Part shown: positions 1-7,218 of the stretch, in pieces
How the letters are laid out: every line of letters begins with the position of its first letter
How positions within the stretch are numbered: position 1 is the stretch's first letter
From: Lachnospiraceae bacterium UBA1712
Lineage (GTDB): Bacteria > Bacillota > Clostridia > Lachnospirales > Lachnospiraceae
Direction: 5' to 3'
Length of the DNA: 64,000 bases
NCBI GenBank assembly: GCA_002317175.1
Contig: DCJA01000035.1
Coordinates: 1 to 64,000 of the forward strand
The notes under the pieces: model-generated
The model's input: the letters and a program-made list of their open reading frames with translations, nothing else
What the model was told of the DNA's origin: nothing
Databases searched by the model: none
Translations under genes and position numbers: made by a program

Positions 1-302
1 GCTTCTATCCAAAAATGCGTCTTTTCTCTGGCATATACATATTTGTCAGTATCCAGTGCTAAAGTCATATCTGAACTGTCATTTACTGTAACATCATCAC
101 CTGACTTTAAATGCTGTCCTACAAAAGCGTCTTTGCTCACGCCCTCATTAACTACTACAGAGCTACCATTGATTTCTTCAACTGCAATCGTTCTGTAACC
201 ACTATTCATTAATACAATTGCCACAATCACCGCAACTACTAAAGCAGCAGTAATCAGTGCAGCCACTATTTTCCCTTTAACAGTTGATAAAAAAGTTTTC
301 AT
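1..302 (-). CDS. FecR-like membrane-anchored protein, C-terminus cut by window edge
   Basis: The first 100 residues are visible and the gene runs off the left edge. Residues about 10-32 form one hydrophobic segment (IVAALITAALVVAVIVAIVL) after a short basic N-terminus, so this is a signal anchor with the rest outside. The following stretch (VEEINGSSVVVN, a Gly-His-Leu-Lys-Ser-Gly-Asp turn, then MTLALD) resembles a FecR beta domain. FecR-type proteins often neighbour CHASE2 cyclases, and this gene starts 18 bp after the cyclase stop, so one transcript is likely. An AGAGGAG ribosome site lies upstream of the ATG. A role in sensing or scaffolding at the envelope is inference. Family call is by pattern only. 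Confidence 0.6.
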   Translation of the reverse strand, partial: MKTFLSTVKGKIVAALITAALVVAVIVAIVLMNSGYRTIAVEEINGSSVVVNEGVSKDAFVGQHLKSGDDVTVNDSSDMTLALDTDKYVYAREKTHFWIE

Positions 303-320
303 ATCGATTAGCCTACTCCT

Positions 321-2105
321 CTACTTAATTCCCTTAACTTCATATACCTTAACAGGCTGAGCCTTGCCCTTTAATTCCATCTCTTCCTTAAACTCAGCTA
401 TAATGCGGTCTCCAACCAATTCATATACCGCTTCACTTATCAATACTTCTCCTCTCTTTGCTTTTCCTTCGATTCGAGAAGCTGTATTAACAGTGTCACC
501 GATAGCTGTATAATCCATTCGGGTCTCACAGCCAATATTGCCTACTACTGCGTCACCGACATTTATTCCTACACCAAAGCTAACTGTCTTACCATATTCC
601 TCAAGCAACTCTTTACCCAGTTCTTCACCTTTCTTCTGCATATCCAATCCAGCCAAAATAGCCTGATACACATAATCTTCCTGGTCATTTGGTGCATTAA
701 AGATTGCCATGGTAGCATCGCCAATGAACTTGTCAAGCATACCACCATGTTCAAAAATGCAGTTCGTGGTCAGTGAAAGATACTTATTCAGAATTTGCAC
801 CATCTGCTCTGGTGAAAGCATCTCAGACATGGTGGTAAATCCTCTTATATCCACAAATAGAACTGCAACATGTCTCTTCTCTCCACTAAGCTCAATATGA
901 AATTCACCACTCTTGGCAAGACTATCTATTACCTGTGGTGCCATATATTTCTTAAATGTATTGAGTGTCTGCTTTCTTTTGATTGCCTCGACCACGTATT
1001 TCTCAATTATTATCCATATCCATATAAGTATCAGAACGAGAATAAAGTAGAACAGACTTATAATCGTTCCGTTAGTTGCAAGCAACCTTCCAACTAATAC
1101 ACCGGCTATAAGAATCCAGATTCCTACAATTATTGCAGGATACATTTTCATTTTTCTTGCCAGATATGTATATACGAACAGACCAACGGCAGTAACAAGC
1201 GCAACTATCCACAATGGAGCCCTGTTTGCTGTTTTACCATTGAGAAGCGCCCTGCAAATGTTCGCATTTATTTCTACCCCATACATATCCTGTCCACGAT
1301 CTGCACTACTGTGGTATGAATCCTGGAGTCCTGGAGCATAAGCTCCTACCATTACAACACTATCCTTAAAAACTTCTGCAGGTATAGTTCCATCCAGCAC
1401 GTCCTTCATGGAATAATGTTCAAATTCGCCTGGCTTACCAGAGTAGAAAAATCTTACAGCCTGTTCTGCTGGAAGTTCTGACACATTCTGCCGCCCAAAT
1501 ACCTTCACATATTCATTATAAATCTGAGTTGCAAAACTATAGCGCTTTTCTCCATCAACATATGAATACAGCTGTACAGTTCTTACAAATCCATCAGAAG
1601 ATATCATTGCATTTGCGTAGCCAGAGTTTACTCTCTCATCAAGTAAAGCATATGGTCTTTCCTCTGTATCAATATTCCAGCTGTCATAATACTGAATTCC
1701 ACCCGCTGTGTATGCTGTTTTTCCTCTATATACAAGATTAGAGGCAACAACAACATTTTGAGCTTTATCAACAGCTTCAACTAGCGCATTATCCGTGTTG
1801 CTGTCAGTTTCACCAATAAACATGATATCAAATGCAATTATGGCTGGAGCAGTGTCCGAATTCTCATATAATTTATCAATTAGCTCCGCTGATTTTTCTC
1901 TGGACCAGCTACTTAATGGGCCATATTGAGCCAAAGTTTCTTCATCAATGGATATAATTTTGATTGTATCTCCACATCCATTCATCTGCCTGTAAAGCAA
2001 ATCGCAAATCATGGAATCCAATCCAGAAAATGGTTCAAAAACTATTAGTAGGAAAACCAGGATTGCCGGTATTAATGCTAATAAAACATCTGATAATTTA
2101 CGCAC
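321..2105 (-). CDS. CHASE2-domain class III adenylate cyclase
   Basis: Membrane-bound class III nucleotidyl cyclase making cyclic AMP from ATP. An N-terminal membrane segment leads into an extracellular CHASE2 sensor (roughly residues 30-285), then three membrane helices, then a cytoplasmic catalytic domain from about residue 410. Both metal-binding aspartates are visible (LFVDIRGFT and KFIGDATMAIF), as is the transition-state Asn/Arg pair (NTASRIEG). Lys in DKFIGD and Thr in YTAIGD are the Lys-Thr pair of class IIIb adenylate, not guanylate, cyclases. I place the start at the GTG at 2103-2105, which has a GAGGGGAGA ribosome site; the upstream in-frame ATG at 2150 has none. Co-transcribed with the FecR-like gene. 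Confidence 0.88.
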   Translation of the reverse strand: MRKLSDVLLALIPAILVFLLIVFEPFSGLDSMICDLLYRQMNGCGDTIKIISIDEETLAQYGPLSSWSREKSAELIDKLYENSDTAPAIIAFDIMFIGETDSNTDNALVEAVDKAQNVVVASNLVYRGKTAYTAGGIQYYDSWNIDTEERPYALLDERVNSGYANAMISSDGFVRTVQLYSYVDGEKRYSFATQIYNEYVKVFGRQNVSELPAEQAVRFFYSGKPGEFEHYSMKDVLDGTIPAEVFKDSVVMVGAYAPGLQDSYHSSADRGQDMYGVEINANICRALLNGKTANRAPLWIVALVTAVGLFVYTYLARKMKMYPAIIVGIWILIAGVLVGRLLATNGTIISLFYFILVLILIWIWIIIEKYVVEAIKRKQTLNTFKKYMAPQVIDSLAKSGEFHIELSGEKRHVAVLFVDIRGFTTMSEMLSPEQMVQILNKYLSLTTNCIFEHGGMLDKFIGDATMAIFNAPNDQEDYVYQAILAGLDMQKKGEELGKELLEEYGKTVSFGVGINVGDAVVGNIGCETRMDYTAIGDTVNTASRIEGKAKRGEVLISEAVYELVGDRIIAEFKEEMELKGKAQPVKVYEVKGIK

Positions 2106-2189
2106 TGAATATCTCCCCTCTATATCTATTGAGCCAATAGACATACGCAATTAAATTATATCATTTCTATCTACAGTATAAAAGCAAAA

Positions 2190-2217
2190 AAGCTTCTTGT
2201 ATGCTAACAAGAAGCTT
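2190..2217 (-). terminator. Rho-independent terminator
   Basis: A perfect 10-bp stem (AAGCTTCTTG with its complement) with an 8-base loop, followed on the minus strand by TTTTTTGC. It ends the radical-SAM/DUF4130 operon and separates it from the cyclase gene. Confidence 0.85.
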
Positions 2218-2243
2218 TGTAAAACAAGGTTTTCCATCCATTG

Positions 2244-3002
2244 TCAATTATGTTCAAACTCAACCACATGTTTTCTGGTCCATATGGGGAAGAGATTGCG
2301 CTGGCATCTGTAATTTGCCCTCTGCTCTATGGCAATAGCATCAAAAAAAGTCTTCCACATATCAGTATACTCATCATTAGCCTCTTCTGTATGCAAAAGC
2401 TGTTCAAGTTCTTCCTCGTTGAGTTTTCTATAATAATAATCCTGGTTCATAGGATGAATTATGGCTTCCATATGAACATCATCCACAATCATCCAATGTT
2501 CAGAGGGCATACGGTCCATAAATGCGTGTCCCAAAGTAAGTATTAGTTTGCTTTTGGGTTCAATATGAGCTACATATCTTCCAGCTACTTCATGAAAACG
2601 GATAAACTCCTTGAAATGCTCCACTTCCATTCCCAGACGCTTCCTAATCTTTCTGTTGTCCATAACAGCTTCATACTGAACCATGTTAAGAGCCTGTTCA
2701 CCATATGCAAAACCAAGTAGTAAAACTCTAAAGATATTATCAAGTATATACGGCTCATACGCTATGGAACAAAAAGCTATCTCCCTGTAGAAAAAAGGAG
2801 AAATCTTCTGATTTATAGCATCCATTACCTTTACTGCCTTCTCATGATCGGCATCAACATGTATATACTCATCAAAAAGCGTATACTGCTCAATGGGTTC
2901 TAACACAAGTCTGATATTCTGTTGTCCTTTTCTACTGGTCCAGGCTTCATAAATACATGTAAGCATGGCCTCCCATTCATGTTCACAGGAATAAATTGTC
3001 AT
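2244..3002 (-). CDS. DUF4130 / TIGR03915 putative DNA repair protein
   Basis: A 252-residue protein of the TIGR03915 (DUF4130) family, which is almost always paired with a TIGR03916 radical-SAM protein, exactly as here; in many genomes this family is fused to a uracil-DNA-glycosylase-like domain. That association is the reason for the predicted role in DNA repair or modification; the reaction is not known. The C-terminus WKTFFDAIAIEQRANYRCQ and final FPIWTRKHVVEF are the typical closing segments. The start has an AAAGGA ribosome site. It lies 46 bp downstream of the radical-SAM gene, with one copy of the TTATGTAAACC motif in the gap, and shares its LexA-linked promoter. Confidence 0.85.
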   Translation of the reverse strand: MTIYSCEHEWEAMLTCIYEAWTSRKGQQNIRLVLEPIEQYTLFDEYIHVDADHEKAVKVMDAINQKISPFFYREIAFCSIAYEPYILDNIFRVLLLGFAYGEQALNMVQYEAVMDNRKIRKRLGMEVEHFKEFIRFHEVAGRYVAHIEPKSKLILTLGHAFMDRMPSEHWMIVDDVHMEAIIHPMNQDYYYRKLNEEELEQLLHTEEANDEYTDMWKTFFDAIAIEQRANYRCQRNLFPIWTRKHVVEFEHN

Positions 3003-3048
3003 TGTTATATCCTTTGAAGCAGATATACTTTATATTATGTAAACCTTG

Positions 3049-4551
3049 TTATCCAACACTGGTCTGTAATCCAAAATCAGTAAACAGATTCATCTGTGTA
3101 GCAGTCTGATTGCTTCCTTCAATTTTGATAGTATTGGCTCTTTCCATATCCGTAAGCTGATTAAGTATAAAGCGTTCCTCAATAGGTATCTTATATAGCA
3201 TCTGTCCATTGCATGTAATAAAATACTGCGCGCGCTTAAGTACTACACCCATCTTTTTCAGCATCGGAAAAGTTATCTTACCGTACCTTCTTGCGCTCAT
3301 AATTCTCTTTACACTTGTAGGTCCAATTCCTGGCACTCTAAGAAGTGTATCATAGCTTGCCTTGTTAATCTCTACAGGAAAAATATCCAGATGTCTTAAG
3401 GCCCAGTCACACTTGGGATCTATTCTGTTATCAAAATTAGGTTTTTCTTCTGAAAGCAGTTCCTCTGCATGAAAACCATAAAACCTAAGTAACCAGTCTG
3501 CCTGATAAAGTCTGTGTTCTCTAAGCAGAGGTACTGGTGTATCAAGTGCTGGAAGATTGCTATCTTCATTAAGAGGAATATATCCAGAGAAAAAAACTCT
3601 CTTAAGGTCAAAACTCTGATAGAGGCTTTGTGTTGTTCGTATAAGGTCAAAATCGGATTCACCTGAAGCTCCTATTATCATCTGGGTACTCTGTCCTGCT
3701 GGCGCAAAAGGTCTCTTTAGATTCAGATCCATCCTTTCAGCTGGCAGATACAGTTTGCTATTATCTCTTTTAAGTTCCTCAAGCCCACCTGTGCTGGATT
3801 CAATCTCCGCATAATTCTCACCAAAAATCATATCCTGACCATTCATGGCAGCCTTGCCAAATATACTGTTCACCAAATGGTCATTGATTCCAGCCCTTTC
3901 CATACGGGCATTCTTACCAATAGCCAGTCTGTGATTGGCTATGGTAGAAGAAATCTGATTCATAGGCTTTATAATATTGGTCATAGTCTTATTGGGCGCT
4001 AATTTGCCCAGACTTTCCTGTGTTGGCAGTTCCATATTAATACTGATCCTGTCCGCCAAAAGACCTGCGGAATACAGAAGTTCCTGTGATGCTCCAGGTA
4101 TAGCCTTAACATGTATATATCCATTAAACTTATATTTGGTTCTTAACAGTCTAAGGGCCTCACAAATCTTCTCCATGGTATAATCCGGATTCTGCAAAAT
4201 ACCCGAACTCAAAAACAGACCTTCTATATAATTCCTCTTATAGAATTCAACAGTAAGCTGACATATCTCATCTGGAGTAAAGGTTGCTCTTGGAACATCA
4301 TTAGACTTTCTGTTCTTACAATACTTACAGTCATAAGTACAATGATTGGTCATCAGAATCTTTAATAAAGATATACATCTGCCGTCTGCAGCAAAGGAAT
4401 GGCATACACCACAGGCTCTTGAATTACCCAGCATACCTTCTTTACCTGCCCTGTCAACACCGCTTGAGGTGCAAGCAACATCATACTTGGCTGCATCAGC
4501 AAGTATCTCCAGTTTTTCATCCAAAGTCAGATTAGTCTGCAAATCATACAT
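3049..4551 (-). CDS. TIGR03916 radical SAM DNA modification/repair protein
   Basis: Radical S-adenosylmethionine protein of the TIGR03916 family. The cluster motif is visible as CTYDCKYC around residue 95 (CxxxCxxC), preceded by a cysteine-rich N-terminus (CGVCHSF). A helix-hairpin-helix DNA-binding motif is visible near residue 410 (LLRVPGIGPTSVKRI), which supports action on DNA. The family is paired with DUF4130 proteins such as the downstream gene and is thought to act in DNA repair; substrate unknown. Its promoter contains a LexA-type box, which fits that role. A terminator-like hairpin lies only about 27 bp before the start codon. The visible ribosome site (GGTGA) is weak. Confidence 0.88.
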   Translation of the reverse strand: MYDLQTNLTLDEKLEILADAAKYDVACTSSGVDRAGKEGMLGNSRACGVCHSFAADGRCISLLKILMTNHCTYDCKYCKNRKSNDVPRATFTPDEICQLTVEFYKRNYIEGLFLSSGILQNPDYTMEKICEALRLLRTKYKFNGYIHVKAIPGASQELLYSAGLLADRISINMELPTQESLGKLAPNKTMTNIIKPMNQISSTIANHRLAIGKNARMERAGINDHLVNSIFGKAAMNGQDMIFGENYAEIESSTGGLEELKRDNSKLYLPAERMDLNLKRPFAPAGQSTQMIIGASGESDFDLIRTTQSLYQSFDLKRVFFSGYIPLNEDSNLPALDTPVPLLREHRLYQADWLLRFYGFHAEELLSEEKPNFDNRIDPKCDWALRHLDIFPVEINKASYDTLLRVPGIGPTSVKRIMSARRYGKITFPMLKKMGVVLKRAQYFITCNGQMLYKIPIEERFILNQLTDMERANTIKIEGSNQTATQMNLFTDFGLQTSVG

Positions 4552-4577
4552 AACTGTTCACCATAATCAAATAAAAA

Positions 4578-4602
4578 AGCCTGTGGATTTGACCCACAGG
4601 CT
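4578..4602 (-). terminator. Terminator-like hairpin in the leader of the radical-SAM gene
   Basis: Nine-bp stem AGCCTGTGG / CCACAGGCT with TTTTTTATTT after it on the minus strand. It can end the capA-type transcript. Because the LexA-box promoter lies just upstream of it at 4622-4650, every transcript from that promoter must also pass it before reaching the radical-SAM start codon at 4551, so it may act as an attenuator. Confidence 0.8.
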
Positions 4603-4621
4603 AATAAATGTCCACAATCCA

Positions 4622-4650
4622 ATTATACGAACATTCGTTCTGTATTGCAA
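4622..4650 (-). promoter_or_regulatory. SOS promoter with LexA (DinR) box
   Basis: On the minus strand a -35 TTGCAA (4645-4650) and a -10 TATAAT (4622-4627) are separated by exactly 17 bp. The spacer holds AGAACGAATGTTCG (4628-4641), close to the Gram-positive LexA consensus CGAAC-N4-GTTCG. A weaker second match, CGAACATATTTTCT on the plus strand, lies at 4660-4673. The promoter drives the radical-SAM/DUF4130 pair, so damage-induced expression is likely. Confidence 0.75.
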
Positions 4651-4706
4651 GACTTTTATCGAACATATTTTCTATTTGTTTGATTAGTGTATATATTTAA
4701 AAAGAG

Positions 4707-6077
4707 TTATTCCCAGTTTTCCCACACTTCGTTGCATAGATTTACACAATAATCATACGAAAAACTGACATCCTGTTTGATAATCTCATTTTTTGAAGCA
4801 AGCTCTGTATTGTAATCCCTCAAAAAATATGTAGAAACATTACCCGTTCCATTTTCCAGATGTGATACCAGTGCATGAACAGTATATTCTCCAATCTTCA
4901 CTTTTCCATCTTCCTGGACCAAAGTAACATCAGCCATGCCTCCTACCATTCTGTTTGCAGTTCCAGCACCAGCGCCTCCAGTCCAGTTTACATAATTCCC
5001 TATAGAATAGAATATCAGAGCAGAATTATCGTTTTTTTCATCCTCATACCATTCAATTGGTTCAATGACGTGCGGATGAGTCCCAATAACCAGATCTGCT
5101 CCATTTTCCACAAAGATCTGTGCCCATTTTTTCTGCTCAGATGATATACCCAGATTATATTCAGTTCCCCAATGAGGGCATACTATTGTAAAATCCGCCT
5201 TACTTTCCGCTTCTTTTAAATCTGCTATCACCTTATCCTTTTCCAGCAAATCCACAGACCATGGCATATCTGAAGGTAGTGAAATCCCATTCGTACCATA
5301 TGTATAATTCAGAATGGCAATTTTCATACCATTTTGTTCATAATAGTATATGGTATTTTGGTCTTCCTGGCTGTCATGAATACCCAACACTTCAATATCA
5401 GGGTAGTGTTCCTGCCAGAAAGACATGCAGTTATGTAAACCTTTCTTTCCCTTATCTACAGCGTGATTTGTAGCATGCAGTATTACGTCAAATCCATTCT
5501 GAACAAGAGCATCACCAATCTCATAAGGAGCGTTAAATGCAGGATATCCAGATACACCAAGTTCTTCACCGCCAATGATTACCTCTTCATTGACCAGTGC
5601 CAGATCTGCTGCTTCTATCACATCAGAAGTATTCGAAAAAATAGGATTATAATCATAAGAACCATCCGGTAAATGAGCACTTTCTGATACTCTTGTGTGC
5701 AAAAGGATGTCTCCTACCATAACCAGATGAATCTGCTGCAGTTCTTCTGTATCAGAATTCATTTTCTCATCTGCCTGTTCTTCTATTGCAGAATCATTTT
5801 CTACATCAGACTGTTCCTCTATTGCAGAATCATTTTCTACATCAGACTGTTTCTCTATTGCAGAATCATTTTCCACATCTGAGCGTTCTTCCATATTAAG
5901 CTGATCATTCGTATCTGACTCCTGTGTTTTTGTTGAAGAATCATTTAGCACTTGCGCCTCTGTAACATTCTCACTATTAGTCTGATCAGTATAATTTGTT
6001 TTTTCAGTTTTGCATGCCAATAGGCAGCCACACATGAATAATATGGTTATTACAACACTTATTTTCTTTTCTTTCAT
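4707..6077 (-). CDS. CapA-family lipoprotein (PGA_cap metallophosphoesterase fold)
   Basis: Secreted lipoprotein: basic N-terminus, hydrophobic core and lipobox ending LLAC at Cys22. Residues about 30-110 are an acidic, low-complexity linker that contains three 12-residue repeats. The rest is a CapA/PGA_cap domain: start LVMVGDILLH, then LVNEEVIIGG, HATNHAVDKG, CPHWGTEY and IGTHPHVIEP, giving the Asp/Asn/His metal ligands of the metallophosphoesterase fold. The family is named for poly-gamma-glutamate capsule synthesis, but many single copies without capB/capC have no proven role, and no cap partners are seen here. It starts 6 bp after the preceding phosphoesterase stop, so translation is probably coupled. 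Confidence 0.85.
   Translation of the reverse strand: MKEKKISVVITILFMCGCLLACKTEKTNYTDQTNSENVTEAQVLNDSSTKTQESDTNDQLNMEERSDVENDSAIEKQSDVENDSAIEEQSDVENDSAIEEQADEKMNSDTEELQQIHLVMVGDILLHTRVSESAHLPDGSYDYNPIFSNTSDVIEAADLALVNEEVIIGGEELGVSGYPAFNAPYEIGDALVQNGFDVILHATNHAVDKGKKGLHNCMSFWQEHYPDIEVLGIHDSQEDQNTIYYYEQNGMKIAILNYTYGTNGISLPSDMPWSVDLLEKDKVIADLKEAESKADFTIVCPHWGTEYNLGISSEQKKWAQIFVENGADLVIGTHPHVIEPIEWYEDEKNDNSALIFYSIGNYVNWTGGAGAGTANRMVGGMADVTLVQEDGKVKIGEYTVHALVSHLENGTGNVSTYFLRDYNTELASKNEIIKQDVSFSYDYCVNLCNEVWENWE
5783..5890 (-). repeat. Three in-frame 36-bp tandem repeats in the CapA lipoprotein linker
   Basis: Units begin at 5783, 5819 and 5855 and are nearly identical. Each encodes a 12-residue acidic unit containing QSDVENDSAIE. 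The repeat lies in the flexible linker between the lipid anchor and the enzyme domain, where copy-number change would alter reach from the membrane without breaking the frame. Confidence 0.9.
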
Positions 6078-6083
6078 AAATAT

Positions 6084-6977
6084 TTATTGCCTGTAGTCCG
6101 GTACCCCCATTGTCCTTGCTGCCTGTTCAAAACACTCTTCAGGAATATTGGGCCAGACATAATCTCCCATCTCTTTTGCCAAACGATTCGCCTCAATAAC
6201 CATATCGTATGACAGATCCCTGCCCGTTTCAAAGGTTAAAAGATTGCTGTTTACAAACCAGGTAGAGTAGTCCAAAAGACCGCAGCTTTTTATATCCTCA
6301 ATAAGCTTTTTATTGTCATATGGAATTCTAAAGAAATGAGCTTTCCAGCTTACTGCCTTATCATTTGTAACCGACTCCAGCATGAGGCATTCAGCTATTC
6401 CCGGATTATCTATGGCTATTCCCACTGATCCCGGGTTAAAATAATGCTTTCCCTTGTACTCCAGTTCTCCCGGATGATGCGTGTGACCACAAAGCATATA
6501 ATCTGTGCCTATCTTTTCCAGCCATTCCCTGGAATTATCTCTGTAAAACTGCACCAGTTCCCTGCTATTTACAGGTGAACCATGGCAACAGGTTATAGCT
6601 GGATATCCATCCTTATGATAAACAAATGATATTGGCAGGCTATCAAAAAAAACAAAATCCCTGTCTCTTAGCAGTTCATAATTGAAAAGCAGGTTACCAC
6701 TGGCGGAATTGCGACTCCATAAAGCATCGGTATCACCAACCTCCAGCGCCCTCTTCTGTGCAAGCATATACTCTTCTCTGTTGCCTCTCAATATATGGCA
6801 ACTATGTTTTGCAACAAATTCGTAGAGATAATCCAAGGTTTCCAAAGGATAAGGAGCATCAGATATATAATCACCAAGGAATATATACTCTTCACAACCC
6901 TGATCTTTAAGAAAGTTTATACAGTTTCTTAATGCTATTACATTTCCATGTATATCTGCTAATACTCCTACTTTCAT
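6084..6977 (-). CDS. Calcineurin-like metallophosphoesterase (YfcE/MJ0936-like)
   Basis: Cytoplasmic metallophosphoesterase with the full set of fold motifs: ADIHGN at the N-terminus, FLGDYIS, LRGNREEY and CGHTHHPG, followed by YFNPGSVG. These place the Asp, His and Asn ligands of a two-metal centre. Natural substrate cannot be told; relatives cleave phosphodiesters or act as protein or nucleotide phosphatases. I choose the ATG at 6975-6977 because GGGAA sits 9 bp before it, while an in-frame ATG three codons upstream overlaps that site. It is the first gene of a pair with the CapA lipoprotein; the tandem array of the TTATGTAAACC motif lies directly upstream. Confidence 0.85.
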   Translation of the reverse strand: MKVGVLADIHGNVIALRNCINFLKDQGCEEYIFLGDYISDAPYPLETLDYLYEFVAKHSCHILRGNREEYMLAQKRALEVGDTDALWSRNSASGNLLFNYELLRDRDFVFFDSLPISFVYHKDGYPAITCCHGSPVNSRELVQFYRDNSREWLEKIGTDYMLCGHTHHPGELEYKGKHYFNPGSVGIAIDNPGIAECLMLESVTNDKAVSWKAHFFRIPYDNKKLIEDIKSCGLLDYSTWFVNSNLLTFETGRDLSYDMVIEANRLAKEMGDYVWPNIPEECFEQAARTMGVPDYRQ

Positions 6978-7002
6978 TAATATCATTTCCCTAATCTCTC
7001 AA

Positions 7003-7162
7003 ATTATGTAAACCGTAATGATGCAATCCTCGAAAGTCGCATTATGTAAACCACAGTAGTGCTATCCCCAAAAGATGCATTGAGCAAACCAAATAATGCT
7101 ATCCCCAATATTGTATTATGTAAACCAAAGTAGTGTTATTCCTTAAAAACATTATGTAAACT
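7003..7162. repeat. Intergenic tandem array of 36-38 bp units headed by TTATGTAAACC
   Basis: Five units start at 7003, 7041, 7079, 7115 and 7151, giving periods of 38, 38, 36 and 36 bp. Each begins ATTATGTAAACC (third unit degenerate, ATTGAGCAAACC; last unit ends in T). The rest of the unit is also partly conserved, with AGTAGTGCTATCCCCA as the common core. It lies between the helD stop and the metallophosphoesterase start. I see no gene here; the promoter of the phosphoesterase should also lie in this gap. Confidence 0.9.
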
Positions 7163-7218
7163 CAAACAGGCACGCATATTAGTTAATTATCCCATTAATA
7201 AATTAAATTATATTTTAA

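Noticed and set aside
4707..6077. Poly-gamma-glutamate capsule operon
   Set aside because: Only the CapA-type lipoprotein is present; no capB, capC or capE partners in the window.
7003..7162. Possible small CRISPR array (direct repeats with about 26-bp spacers)
   Set aside because: The spacers are themselves similar to each other, the repeat head is only about 12 bp and also occurs all over the window, and no cas genes are present.
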